Below, in pieces: positions 36,816 through 45,748 of a stretch of 64,000 nt of DNA. The translations under genes were made by a program, and so were the position numbers. Where the stretch lies: NCBI GenBank assembly GCA_017860255.1, contig JAFNAR010000006.1, forward strand, positions 1 to 64,000. The letters are read 5' to 3'. Below the pieces are notes generated by a model. That model was not told the DNA's origin. It saw nothing but the letters and a program-made list of their open reading frames with translations, and did no database searches. Each line of letters begins with the position of its first letter. Within the stretch, counting starts at the first letter, position 1. The DNA comes from Bacteroidota bacterium (GTDB taxonomy: Bacteria; Bacteroidota; Bacteroidia; Bacteroidales; P3).

Positions 36816-37040
36816 CAATCATAGTTGAAAATAAGTCCATCATATTTTAATTTATGTCCATTATATTTTTATTTATAAGGGACTTATTTTTCATTATGAT
36901 TGAGTTTTTGTTTGGTTATTCAGGAACTCGTTAACTAAGTAACTCTGTTCTTTACTAACTCTTTGTTTTAATTTACTGAAACAAGGTTTTATTTTTCTCT
37001 TTCTTTACCTTATTTTACTGAAACAAGGTTTTATTTTCAA
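36816..37040. repeat. Intergenic 21-bp-phased repeat, second copy (array B)
   Basis: A diverged copy of the element at 26780-27056, also in a convergent gap (tonB operon versus nqr operon). The arms at 36816-36838 and 36880-36902 are inverted; the right arm is identical to that of copy A over 23 bases. GTCC lies at 36835 and 36856. The TTTAAT/TTTATT/CTTATT box recurs at 36967, 36988, 37009 and 37030, all 21 bp apart. A 35-base stretch (36948-36982) is identical to 26934-26968. Confidence 0.85.
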
Positions 37041-37073
37041 CTCTCGAAATTATATACATTTTAATTCACACCA

Positions 37074-37102
37074 TAAAAAAAGGGAGCAAATAATTACTCC
37101 CT
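37074..37102 (-). terminator. Terminator of the nqr operon
   Basis: On the minus strand AGGGAG and CTCCCT (37102-37097, 37086-37081) form a stem, followed by seven T residues (37081-37075). It begins about 38 bp after the nqrF stop. Confidence 0.8.
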
Positions 37103-37139
37103 ACATTTTTGGTTGTATGTAAATTATACTTCTTTAATT

Positions 37140-38378
37140 TTAATTACCGAAATCATCAAACATGATATTTTCGGGTGGAACTCCTAAAGCATCCAACATC
37201 TTAATTATTGCATCAGTCATTAGTTTTGGACCGCAAAGATAGTATTCAATTTCTTCAGGTTCTGGATGATTTTTAAGGTAATTGTCAAAGATTACTTGAT
37301 GGATAAATCCAACATAACCTTCCCAATTATCTTCTTTCTTTGGTTCGCTTAAAGCAATGTTGAAAGAGAAATTAGAGTTTTCTTTTTCAATTTGTTTAAA
37401 GTCGTCAATGTAGAACAATTCTCTTAGTGAACGACCACCATACCAGAAGGTTGCTTTACGAGAGGTGTGTTTAGTTTTGAACTGGTCAAAGATATGAGAA
37501 CGCATTGGTGCCATTCCTGCTCCTCCTCCTATAAACATCATTTCCTTTTGGGTGTCTTTAATAAAGAATTCACCATAAGGTCCTGAGATTGTTACCTTGT
37601 CGCCTGGTTTTAGTGACCAAATGTAAGATGAACAAATACCTGGATTAACATGTTTAAACTCTCCATTTTTTCTATCCCAAGGTGGTGTTGCAATACGAAT
37701 GTTCAGCATTATTATATTTCCTTCAGCAGGGTGGTTGGCCATTGAATAGGCTCTATATACCAATTCGGAATTTTTCATCTTCAAATCCCAAATTTTCATT
37801 TTGTCCCAATCTTCATGGAATTCTGGTTGAACATCTATTGATTTGTAATTAACTTCACATTTAGGTACATCAATTTGAATATAACCTCCTGAACGGAAAT
37901 TAAGACTTTCACCTTCTGGAAGTTTAACAACAAACTCTTTAATAAATGTTGCTACATTATTATTAGATACCACTTCACATTCCCATTTCTTAATTCCAAA
38001 TATTTCTTCTGGAACCTCAATTTTCATATCTTGACGAACTTTGGATTGGCAACCTAAGTGATAATTATCCAATTGTTCTTTTCTGCTTAGATGTGGCTTT
38101 TCAGTAGGCAACACTTCTCCACCTCCATCAGTAATCTTACACTTACACATTCCGCAAGTACCACCTCCACCACACGCAGAAGGCAGAAAGATTTTGTTTT
38201 CAGCAAGTGTTGAAAGTACTGTTGATCCTGGCTGAACGGTTAGCTCTTTTTCGTTGTTAATGGTTAGTTTAACCTCTCCTTGTGGTAGGAGTTTTTTTCT
38301 TGCAAAGAGTAATACCCATACTAACAAGAGTATTATAAACAAAAACACTACCACACTTATTATTAATATTTTTATCAT
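37140..38378 (-). CDS. nqrF: Na+-translocating NADH:quinone reductase subunit F
   Basis: The NADH-oxidising subunit of the sodium pump. Residues 5-25 are the N-terminal membrane anchor. The 2Fe-2S ferredoxin domain has Cys ligands C69, C75, C78 and C110 in the expected spacing ([14 protein letters not shown] and YHLGC). The FAD-binding domain carries RAYSMANHP, and the NADH-binding domain [14 protein letters not shown] and YLCGPKLM. It has the expected end VMFDDFGN-like. At 412 residues it is full length. Last gene of the operon. Confidence 0.98.
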   Translation of the reverse strand: MIKILIISVVVFLFIILLLVWVLLFARKKLLPQGEVKLTINNEKELTVQPGSTVLSTLAENKIFLPSACGGGGTCGMCKCKITDGGGEVLPTEKPHLSRKEQLDNYHLGCQSKVRQDMKIEVPEEIFGIKKWECEVVSNNNVATFIKEFVVKLPEGESLNFRSGGYIQIDVPKCEVNYKSIDVQPEFHEDWDKMKIWDLKMKNSELVYRAYSMANHPAEGNIIMLNIRIATPPWDRKNGEFKHVNPGICSSYIWSLKPGDKVTISGPYGEFFIKDTQKEMMFIGGGAGMAPMRSHIFDQFKTKHTSRKATFWYGGRSLRELFYIDDFKQIEKENSNFSFNIALSEPKKEDNWEGYVGFIHQVIFDNYLKNHPEPEEIEYYLCGPKLMTDAIIKMLDALGVPPENIMFDDFGN

Positions 38379-38402
38379 TTCTTTTAAAGATTGGATTTAG
38401 TT

Positions 38403-39020
38403 CTACAATTTTATTCCTAAGAAGCTCATAAAGGCAATTGCCATAAGTCCTGTTATTATGAAAGTTATACCTAAACCTTTCAAAGGAGTTGGAATTTGAG
38501 AGTAACGCAATTTTTCTCTAATTGCTGCAATACCAACAATTGCCAGTAGCCAGCCAATACCTGAGCCAAGTGCAAATGCAGTTACTTCTCCAACATTATT
38601 GTATTGTCTTTCTTGCATAAAAAGTGAAGCTCCAAGTATTGCACAGTTAACAGCAATAAGTGGAAGGAATATTCCAAGTTGTGCATAAAGAACGGGTGAA
38701 GTTTTTTCAACAAACATTTCTACCAATTGAACCATTGCTGCAATAACTGCAATAAAGATAATAAAGCTCAAGTAGCTCAGGTCTATTGTTGCAAACTTAG
38801 GACTAATCCAGGCAAGGGCTCCTTCTTTAAGAAGGTAATTATCTATAATGTAGTTTAGAGGAACGGTAATTAGGAGAACAAATACAACTGCAATACCTAA
38901 TCCCATTGAGGTTTTAACAGTTTTTGATACTGCCAGATAGGAACACATTCCTAAGAAGAAGGCAAATATCATATTGTCAATAAAGATTGACTTAACGAAT
39001 ATATTAATTATCTCTTGCAT
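38403..39020 (-). CDS. nqrE: Na+-translocating NADH:quinone reductase subunit E
   Basis: A 205-residue membrane subunit with six membrane helices and the family start [22 protein letters not shown]. The pair NqrD/NqrE is homologous and forms an inverted pseudo-dimer that holds an iron-sulfur centre between the two subunits. CSYLAVSK near residue 26 includes the conserved cysteine, and [11 protein letters not shown] near 124-134 the second. It overlaps no neighbour; the gap to nqrD is 26 bp and to nqrF 24 bp. Confidence 0.97.
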   Translation of the reverse strand: MQEIINIFVKSIFIDNMIFAFFLGMCSYLAVSKTVKTSMGLGIAVVFVLLITVPLNYIIDNYLLKEGALAWISPKFATIDLSYLSFIIFIAVIAAMVQLVEMFVEKTSPVLYAQLGIFLPLIAVNCAILGASLFMQERQYNNVGEVTAFALGSGIGWLLAIVGIAAIREKLRYSQIPTPLKGLGITFIITGLMAIAFMSFLGIKL

Positions 39021-39046
39021 AATTTCTCTTATTTCTTAATGTGTTA

Positions 39047-39667
39047 CTATTTCTCGCAAAGGTCTTTATTTCTTGCTCTATGTACCCAAATAATTATTCC
39101 AACAAGAATTAGAGCCATTGGAGGCATTATCATCAAACTATTGTTTTGGTATCCCATTTCATAGAAAGAATCTGGAATAATTTGATAGCCCCAAAGTGAA
39201 CCACTTCCAAATAATTCCCTAACAACTCCAAGAGTAATTAAGATAACAGCATATCCAAGTCCATTGCCAATTCCGTCAAGGAAAGAATCAAAAGGTTTAT
39301 TGCTCATTGCAAAAGCTTCCAAACGTCCCATAACAATGCAATTAGTAATAATCAAACCAACAAATACCGACAGCTGCTTACTTACATCATAAACAAAAGC
39401 TTTCAGAACTTGGTCAACCAAAATTACTAATAGAGATACAATTACTAATTGAACAATAATTCTAATTCTTGGTGGTATGGTATTTCTCAAATAGGAAATA
39501 ATAAGATTTGAAAATGCAACAACAACGGTAACACTTATTGCCATAACAACTGCTGGTTGCAACTTAGCAGTTACTGCTAATGCAGAACAAATTCCCAAAA
39601 CTTGAACCGTGATTGGGTTCTCTTTAGAAAGAGGATTTTTTATCAGTTTAAAATTAAATCCAGCCAT
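39047..39667 (-). CDS. nqrD: Na+-translocating NADH:quinone reductase subunit D
   Basis: A 206-residue membrane subunit, six helices. NPITVQVLGICSALAVTAKLQPA carries the conserved cysteine near 27, and ITNCIVMGRLEAFAM the second near 110-115; these coordinate the membrane iron centre together with NqrE. Its ATG follows the nqrC stop with a 4-bp gap. Length and motifs are those of the family. Confidence 0.97.
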   Translation of the reverse strand: MAGFNFKLIKNPLSKENPITVQVLGICSALAVTAKLQPAVVMAISVTVVVAFSNLIISYLRNTIPPRIRIIVQLVIVSLLVILVDQVLKAFVYDVSKQLSVFVGLIITNCIVMGRLEAFAMSNKPFDSFLDGIGNGLGYAVILITLGVVRELFGSGSLWGYQIIPDSFYEMGYQNNSLMIMPPMALILVGIIIWVHRARNKDLCEK

Positions 39668-39671
39668 AATA

Positions 39672-40400
39672 CTATTTTTTTAAAGAGTTAAAGTAAGGAA
39701 TATAGAACTGCAAGCAGCTTTTAAGCATTTCAGAAACTCCATTTGAGGTAATTGTTCCTCCCGATACTGCATCAACTTGATGAGGATTTGCTTTATCGGC
39801 TCTTTTCATCACCTTAATAGAAGTGAAGTTATCGTTATCAAATATTTGTTTTCCCTTAAATTGATTTTGAAAATCAAGAGTAGCAATTTCAGCTCCTAAC
39901 CCTGGAGTTTCACCTTTGTGGTCGAAGTTTACTCCTACAATTGTATTCAAATCTTCAGAGAAAGCTAAATTACCCCAAATTGGACCCCAAAGTCCATTTC
40001 CCATAACAGGAACAACATAAGATTTCTTCCCGTCTTTCATACATATATATATAGGTAAAGAGGCAGAAGCATCATTTGCTTTGTATAGGGCTAACTGTTT
40101 TTTTGTATCTAAACCAAATGGAGATATTGTACCTGCGGTTTGTTTTCCATTAACTATGCTTGCTACAATTTCTCCCTTAGCATTTACAGCGTGTTGCTCA
40201 ACAAAGTATTTTTGAAAAAGTTCTTCAGCATCTTTTGGAGTGGACTGAATTCCCACTGCACCCAAAAGTTGTTGCATTTTTTCTACCCTTATATTTTTGT
40301 CCTGATAGGGTTTTAATCCAACAGAGGCAAGGGTTAGAATTGCCGCAGAAACAATAACTAAGACTGTGGCATAAATAAAAATATATCTATTACTAAACAT
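39672..40400 (-). CDS. nqrC: Na+-translocating NADH:quinone reductase subunit C (covalent FMN)
   Basis: A 242-residue subunit with one N-terminal membrane helix (8-27). The periplasmic FMN-binding domain has the motif DAVSGGTITS with candidate flavin acceptor T216. The usual motif is SGAT, so the third position is Gly rather than Ala; this remains compatible with the ApbE consensus. GLWGPIWGNLAF and HKGETPGLGAE match the family. The start overlaps nqrB by 8 bp. Confidence 0.96.
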   Translation of the reverse strand: MFSNRYIFIYATVLVIVSAAILTLASVGLKPYQDKNIRVEKMQQLLGAVGIQSTPKDAEELFQKYFVEQHAVNAKGEIVASIVNGKQTAGTISPFGLDTKKQLALYKANDASASLPIYICMKDGKKSYVVPVMGNGLWGPIWGNLAFSEDLNTIVGVNFDHKGETPGLGAEIATLDFQNQFKGKQIFDNDNFTSIKVMKRADKANPHQVDAVSGGTITSNGVSEMLKSCLQFYIPYFNSLKK

Positions 40401-41559
40401 TTTGTCCTCCTTTTATTTTCCAACGTTTCACTCTTTTACGAATATTTGCATCAACAACATAGTAGTCAATTAGTGGTGCAAATACATTAAGTAATAATAT
40501 TGCTAACATCATTCCTTCTGGATAAGCTGGATTTACAACACGAATCAGCACTGCCATAGCACCAATCAATATTCCATAAATCCATTTTCCTCTATTTGTT
40601 TGTGCTGCAGTTACTGGGTCGGTTGCCATAAATACTGCTCCAAACATAAATCCTCCCATTACATAATGATAGTAGAAAGGAATTTGAGTGTAAGGATTTG
40701 AGCCAAAAAGATTAAAGGTTAGTCCCATAAGAGCTCCTCCAATAAACACTGAAAGCGTAATTCTCCATGAACCAATACCTGTAATTAGTAAAAAGGCTGC
40801 TCCAAGCAATATTGCAATTGAAGAAGTTTCTCCAATACTTCCTGGCATTATTCCTAAAAACATATCCCAAAAAGAAGTTGAAGGAAGATTTGCTCCTACC
40901 ATCATTTCAGCAAGTGGAGTTGCTCCTGAGAATGCATCTGCCTTTTCTGCAATCCAAACATTATCTCCTGACATTGAACTTGGAAAAGCAAAAAACAAAA
41001 AGGCACGAGCTAAAAGAGCTGGATTAAGGAAATTCATTCCCGTTCCTCCAAAAACTTCTTTACCTATAACTACTGCAAAAGCAGTTGCTAAAGCAACTTG
41101 CCAAAGAGGAACATCTGGTGGCATTACCATAGGGATAAGCATTCCAGTTACCAAGAATCCTTCATTAACATCGTGCTTACGCCATTGTGCAAATCCAAAC
41201 TCAATGGATAGACCAACAACATAAGAAACAACAATGATTGGAAGTATTTTAATTACTCCATACCATAAATTATCCCAAAAGCCTTCAAAGAAAGAAAGCT
41301 CTGGATTTATGCTGTGGAAATGTTGAAATCCTATATTGTATGTTCCAAACAATAGTGCAGGCATAAGAGCCAAAATAACCATTGTCATTGTTCTCTTCAT
41401 ATCCAAAGCATCTCTGAAATGAGCTCCAGAAGTTGTTGTGGTTTTTGGAACAAAGGCAAAAGTTTCAAAGGCATCAAAGGTTGAGTGAAGCCAAGGGAAT
41501 TTTCCTCCCTTTTGAAAGTTTGGCTTCATATTATCTAATAAATTTCTAACCCATTTCAT
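40393..41559 (-). CDS. nqrB: Na+-translocating NADH:quinone reductase subunit B (covalent FMN, Na+ channel)
   Basis: A 388-residue membrane subunit with about ten helices; it carries the second covalent FMN, the riboflavin site and the sodium path. The ApbE recognition motif DAFSGATPL places the FMN on T214. NEGFLVTGMLIPMVMPPDVPLWQVALATAFAVVIGKEVFGG is a family signature in short pieces (for example IGKEVFGGTGMN). The N-terminal cytoplasmic helix LLDNMKPNFQKGGK is typical. It overlaps nqrA by 4 bp. Confidence 0.97.
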   Translation of the reverse strand: MKWVRNLLDNMKPNFQKGGKFPWLHSTFDAFETFAFVPKTTTTSGAHFRDALDMKRTMTMVILALMPALLFGTYNIGFQHFHSINPELSFFEGFWDNLWYGVIKILPIIVVSYVVGLSIEFGFAQWRKHDVNEGFLVTGMLIPMVMPPDVPLWQVALATAFAVVIGKEVFGGTGMNFLNPALLARAFLFFAFPSSMSGDNVWIAEKADAFSGATPLAEMMVGANLPSTSFWDMFLGIMPGSIGETSSIAILLGAAFLLITGIGSWRITLSVFIGGALMGLTFNLFGSNPYTQIPFYYHYVMGGFMFGAVFMATDPVTAAQTNRGKWIYGILIGAMAVLIRVVNPAYPEGMMLAILLLNVFAPLIDYYVVDANIRKRVKRWKIKGGQNV

Positions 41560-42929
41560 TCTCCCATCTCCTTTCTAATTAGTTCAAGACCATTACGAAT
41601 TATTTGTTGAATATCTGTTTTTGAAACATCAATTACTTCGCAAAGTGCGAAATCTTCTGCATCAACCTCATAAATACCCAATTGTTCCATAAGGTCAATA
41701 TCTTCAATTATACAAGCTTTTATTAATTGCATTGGATAGATGTCTAAAGGCAAAACCTTTTCAAACTCTCCTGTCAGAACCAAAGCACGTTTTCCTCCAT
41801 GCAAATTGGTGTCTATTTGAGAAGGCTTTCTTAACTTTGAAGGTAAAAGATTGCAAAATCCAGAAAGGAATGTTCTTGATAGACTGAATTTCTTTATGCC
41901 AGGAGTTATCCATCCTAAAAACTCATAATAATCTCCTTCCTCAATAACGGAAATTAAATTATCATATGTTCCAAGATATCCATTTGCAGATATTGACATT
42001 CCTGTAAGAATGTTTCCACTAATATATCTTAGGTTTTTATCTGTATTTACATTGTTTTCAATAATTGAAGAAACACAAGCTCCAAACCTAACATTAAAGT
42101 ATTGTGGATTCTTAACCTCAGGTCCAACTAAAGCTATTGTCTTTTGCATTTCAAGTTTTCCAGATGCAAATAATTTTCCAATAATTGCCAAATCTTGAGC
42201 ATCAATATACCAAATAATATCTCCCTTATTAATAGGGTCAATATTTGCTATTTGAACGCTTACATTACCTGATGGATGAGGTCCTTCGAAACGATTTATT
42301 TGGACATTCTCCAATTTCAAAAGTTCATCGCAAGTGGTTTGTGTGGCACTTACGTTCACATGTATTTTTCCAGAAGTAAGTTTCCTTAAAACATCAACTC
42401 CCAATTGCAAATCAGCTCCTTTCCCCTTAAGAAGGAAATTGTAATCTGCTCCAAGTGGAGAAGAATCGAAACCCTTAACTATAATACATTTTGGTTGAAC
42501 TTCAGGATTTGGAATTGTTGAATATGGCCTTTGTCTAATTAAAGTCCATAGTCCCGATTTAAGGAGTTTTTCAACAACGTTTTCTCTTTGCATTGAAGCA
42601 AGAGAATCTGTTCCAAAGTCTTCGTATTCTTGTGTGCTATCAGCCAGAATGATAATTTCTTCGATAGCTCTTTTATCTCCTCTTTTTATGGATTCTATTG
42701 TCCCACTTACTGAAGAAGTGAAGAGGATTTTTTCATTTAGTTTTGAATAGAAAACAGGACTACCTGCCTTAACTCTATCACCTTCTTTAACTAAAAGCTT
42801 TGGCTTTATGCCAATATAGTCAGTAGGTTTAAGTGCATAGGAGGAAACTAATGGAGAAGAAACCTTCTCTATTGCTTTGCCTGAAATCTTAATGTCAAAA
42901 CCTTTGTTAATTTTAATTATATCAGACAT
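41556..42929 (-). CDS. nqrA: Na+-translocating NADH:quinone reductase subunit A
   Basis: A 457-residue peripheral subunit near the quinone site. It opens with IKINKGFDIKISGKA, and has YIGIKPKLLVKEGDRVKAGSPVFYSK (a lipoyl-like barrel), KSGLWTLIRQRPYSTIPNP, VGPEVKNPQYFNVRFGAC and GALVLTGEFEKVLPLDIYPMQLIKA-like motifs. First gene of the nqrABCDEF operon. A minus-strand TATTTTTG at 42986-42979, 50 bp before the start, is a candidate -7 element, without a good -33 partner. Confidence 0.97.
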   Translation of the reverse strand: MSDIIKINKGFDIKISGKAIEKVSSPLVSSYALKPTDYIGIKPKLLVKEGDRVKAGSPVFYSKLNEKILFTSSVSGTIESIKRGDKRAIEEIIILADSTQEYEDFGTDSLASMQRENVVEKLLKSGLWTLIRQRPYSTIPNPEVQPKCIIVKGFDSSPLGADYNFLLKGKGADLQLGVDVLRKLTSGKIHVNVSATQTTCDELLKLENVQINRFEGPHPSGNVSVQIANIDPINKGDIIWYIDAQDLAIIGKLFASGKLEMQKTIALVGPEVKNPQYFNVRFGACVSSIIENNVNTDKNLRYISGNILTGMSISANGYLGTYDNLISVIEEGDYYEFLGWITPGIKKFSLSRTFLSGFCNLLPSKLRKPSQIDTNLHGGKRALVLTGEFEKVLPLDIYPMQLIKACIIEDIDLMEQLGIYEVDAEDFALCEVIDVSKTDIQQIIRNGLELIRKEMGE

Positions 42930-43203
42930 AAAATTATTATATCAGTTTTTAAATAGAATTTTGATCTAAAATAATCTACAAAAATACATCTAAACTGCTG
43001 AATAAAAAAATAAAAAACAAATATAATTTTCAATTGAAAACTAAACGAATTTTTTAATACAAATAATTGAATATAAACTCTAAGAAGAGAAAATAAAGAT
43101 TAATGAGAGATAATGAAATTAAAAATGATTTTTTCGAAATAAAGAGGGGGCTTTCTTGATTTGTATTTTGGTAAATATTCCTTGATATTCTGCTTGAAAG
43201 TAT

Positions 43204-44118
43204 TTATTTTTTCTCTTCCAATAGTTTTATTTGTTCTTTGGAGTATTCTACAGCTTCCTGATCTCCATACTCTATAGTCAACTTATAGTATTTTATGGCA
43301 TTTTGGACATCACCTTTCAATTCATAAGCATGTGCTATATTGTAAAGAACTATAAAATCCTTTGGATTGATTTTATATGCTTCTAATAGATAATCAATAG
43401 CTTTGTCATATTGTTTATAAATAGTATAGACAATTGAGAGATTTGATAAACTTTCAATATGGTCTGGATAGTATTTTAATATTCTTTCTGCAATTTGCTT
43501 CATATTGTTGAGCAAACTATCGTTTTCTGTTTTATATAATTGAATTTGATAATCTTGAATTGAACCTAAGAACATTTTCTTAGCATCTTCAACTGGTTTA
43601 TTCTCTGACCAAGTCCAATTATTCTTATTCTTTGATGAGTAGTCAATAGTTTTTAATATTTCTTTTGTGAAATTATCATAATCTTCAAGTTGACCATAGA
43701 TATATATTTTACCAAATCTCATATCCAATCTATTTGGATGTTTTTCAATTCCCTTATTTATCCATTCAAACCCCTTGCTTAGAATATTTTGTTCGTAGTA
43801 GTTTCCTCCATATAAGAATCCTACTGGTTCTTTTTGGGATGAGTCTTGATCCATTATTTGATAAACAGCTTCTCCTTGAGGATCCTGACCAAGAGTAATG
43901 GTTTCTTGATGACTCTTATTTACATAATAATTAAAGTAAGCAACATAGAGTTCAGGGTCATTAATATCAAACTTTTCCCAATTATCCAAAATTTGCTGTT
44001 GTCCAATTGTATCATTTACTTCAATTAAATAATCAAATTTTTCTTTGAAACTCTGAGAAAAACTATTATTAAGACTAAAAATTAGACTAAGGCTTAAAAT
44101 TAAAATTCTTTTATACAT
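43204..44118 (-). CDS. Exported TPR protein
   Basis: A 304-residue protein with signal peptide ending NNSFSQS. The C-terminal half has tetratricopeptide repeats: ILKYYPDHIESLSNLSIVYTIYKQYDKAIDYLLEAYKINPKDF, read in short helices, then AYELKGDVQNAIKYYKLTIEYG. The N-terminal half (DYLIEVNDTIGQQQILDNWEKF, ELYVAYFNYYVNKS) is helical but not a recognisable domain. It is the last of three exported proteins whose genes are packed with a 1-bp overlap and an 8-bp gap. Function unknown. Confidence 0.75.
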   Translation of the reverse strand: MYKRILILSLSLIFSLNNSFSQSFKEKFDYLIEVNDTIGQQQILDNWEKFDINDPELYVAYFNYYVNKSHQETITLGQDPQGEAVYQIMDQDSSQKEPVGFLYGGNYYEQNILSKGFEWINKGIEKHPNRLDMRFGKIYIYGQLEDYDNFTKEILKTIDYSSKNKNNWTWSENKPVEDAKKMFLGSIQDYQIQLYKTENDSLLNNMKQIAERILKYYPDHIESLSNLSIVYTIYKQYDKAIDYLLEAYKINPKDFIVLYNIAHAYELKGDVQNAIKYYKLTIEYGDQEAVEYSKEQIKLLEEKK

Positions 44119-44696
44119 TATCGGTTCTTATTATTTAGTAGAATAATATCACTATAATAATTTAATTGAACCCATTCCACAAACTCATACTTTTTAAAAA
44201 TACTTTCCCATAATCTTTCTTCACCTTCTGGAACATGAAAATATATTATACAACCTGCGGTTTGGCTTATTGTGTCTTCTTTTAATTTTAATACCTTCAT
44301 AGAATTCAACCAATCTTCCTGATAAGTAGTGTTTTTAATATTAAATAGTCTGGGGAATATTGTTATCTGATTTGTTTGATAATGCAAATATCCATTAACA
44401 AACCATACATTTCCATCATTAGTATAAGGTTTTGCATTAAGATAATCTAAAACATATTGCAAACTATCTGGAGATAAACTTGATGTGAATTTAAGAGAAT
44501 TAATATTTTCGACCTCATGGTCAAAACTATTTATAAATTTAAAAACCTTATCAATAGTGTAACCTCCTTTAATTTTAACAAAAACATCTGTTGGTACAAA
44601 TCTGTTTTCTTCATTTGTTGGTTGGTCATCTATTTCCTTTTCACAACTTATAAATGATAAAGAAAATAATAACAAGATTAATTTTAAAGTTTTCAT
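44118..44696 (-). CDS. Lipoprotein of unknown function (192 aa)
   Basis: A 192-residue lipoprotein, lipobox SFISC at residue 18. The sequence FVKIKGGYTIDKVFKFINSFDHEVE, SSLSPDSLQYVLDYLNAKPYT and FHVPEGEERLWESIFKKYEFVEWVQLNYY looks like two alternating alpha/beta units, the last of which reads like a domain that compares two strands. I do not recognise a named family. The stop overlaps the next gene's start as TAATG, so translation is coupled. Unknown role. Confidence 0.7.
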   Translation of the reverse strand: MKTLKLILLLFSLSFISCEKEIDDQPTNEENRFVPTDVFVKIKGGYTIDKVFKFINSFDHEVENINSLKFTSSLSPDSLQYVLDYLNAKPYTNDGNVWFVNGYLHYQTNQITIFPRLFNIKNTTYQEDWLNSMKVLKLKEDTISQTAGCIIYFHVPEGEERLWESIFKKYEFVEWVQLNYYSDIILLNNKNR

Positions 44697-44704
44697 AATA
44701 TATT

Positions 44705-45565
44705 TTATAATTTAATTTCTATTTTACTATTTTGTGTATCTTTTGATCTAACTCTTCTTGTGTCAGGTTGAATATCCTTTTTCACTATTTGAATCACATC
44801 ATTATGTAATTTTTCAAAATCAATATCTTCTTTGTAAATAAATGAATACATTGTTCCTTCTATCTCCTCTGTTTCAGTTTCAAATCTTTTGTCCATTACA
44901 TAATCAAAGTTTCCATTTTTACCATGAAACATTAAAACATGCAATCTATATAATTGATCCTTATCACTACCATCAGGATTTGTGCTATATACATAATAAA
45001 CTATTTTGGTAAAACTTGTAGAAAATCTATCTTTCGGTAATTCTTCAAACCATTCGTATCCCCATATATTTTTGTCGTCTACTTTAAAAAAGTCAAAATT
45101 AAAATACTCATTAATTCCTTCTGGTAGAGTCTTATGCTTATAAGCTTTATAGAGTAAATCTTTATATTTTTTTGCTTTTTTGTAATCTTTAAGTCCAGAA
45201 TATGAAACAGCTATATTCTTAATCATATATGGTTTTCGTTCTGCAAACTCTTTATTAAAACGTTTATTCTCTTTTTTTAATAAATCTAATGCCTCTAATC
45301 CGTATTCTAAAGACTTACTAAAATCTTCATTCAAACGACTATTATTTTCTAAGTAAGAAATTACATCTATCAAATAGAATTTTGTGTAATCATATAAAGT
45401 ATCTGATTTGGGAATTGTTTTCTCTAAGTTTTTTAATTGTGAATAGGCTAATTCTATTTGATTATTTTGAATTAAACTATCAGCACAAACTAATTCATTA
45501 AAATAATCTTTCTGTCCTAATGAGATAAACGGAATAAACAAAAGTATAAACAATAATTTTCGCAT
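44705..45565 (-). CDS. Exported protein of unknown function (286 aa)
   Basis: A 286-residue secreted protein with signal MRKLLFILLFIPFISLGQ. The first 130 residues are helical with TPR-like spacing (ELAYSQLKNLEKTIPKSD, SLEYGLEALDLLKKENK, SYSGLKDYKKAKKYKDLLY). The rest is mixed with YVYSTNPDGSDKDQLYRL and a basic tail RRVRSKDTQNSK. First gene of the three-gene cluster of unknown exported proteins. No catalytic motif. Confidence 0.65.
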   Translation of the reverse strand: MRKLLFILLFIPFISLGQKDYFNELVCADSLIQNNQIELAYSQLKNLEKTIPKSDTLYDYTKFYLIDVISYLENNSRLNEDFSKSLEYGLEALDLLKKENKRFNKEFAERKPYMIKNIAVSYSGLKDYKKAKKYKDLLYKAYKHKTLPEGINEYFNFDFFKVDDKNIWGYEWFEELPKDRFSTSFTKIVYYVYSTNPDGSDKDQLYRLHVLMFHGKNGNFDYVMDKRFETETEEIEGTMYSFIYKEDIDFEKLHNDVIQIVKKDIQPDTRRVRSKDTQNSKIEIKL

Positions 45566-45677
45566 GAGATTTGTATTAATTAAGATTCAACAAATACATC
45601 TTTGAATAAAAAGGTTCAAAGATTCATACGTCCAAAGGTACAAATAACTTTAATCTAATAGATTAATTTATATAAAC

Positions 45678-45736
45678 AAAAAAACCAATAACCTTATAGA
45701 CTATTAATATTTAAGAGATTAATAGGGTTATTAGTT
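45678..45736 (-). terminator. Terminator after pyrC at the end of the long minus-strand operon
   Basis: On the minus strand AACTAATAACC (45736-45726) pairs with GGTTATTGGTT (45693-45683), 11 bp with one G-T wobble and a large loop, then seven T residues (45684-45678). It lies 12 bp after the pyrC stop. Confidence 0.75.
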
Positions 45737-45748
45737 TTTGTTATTAAA

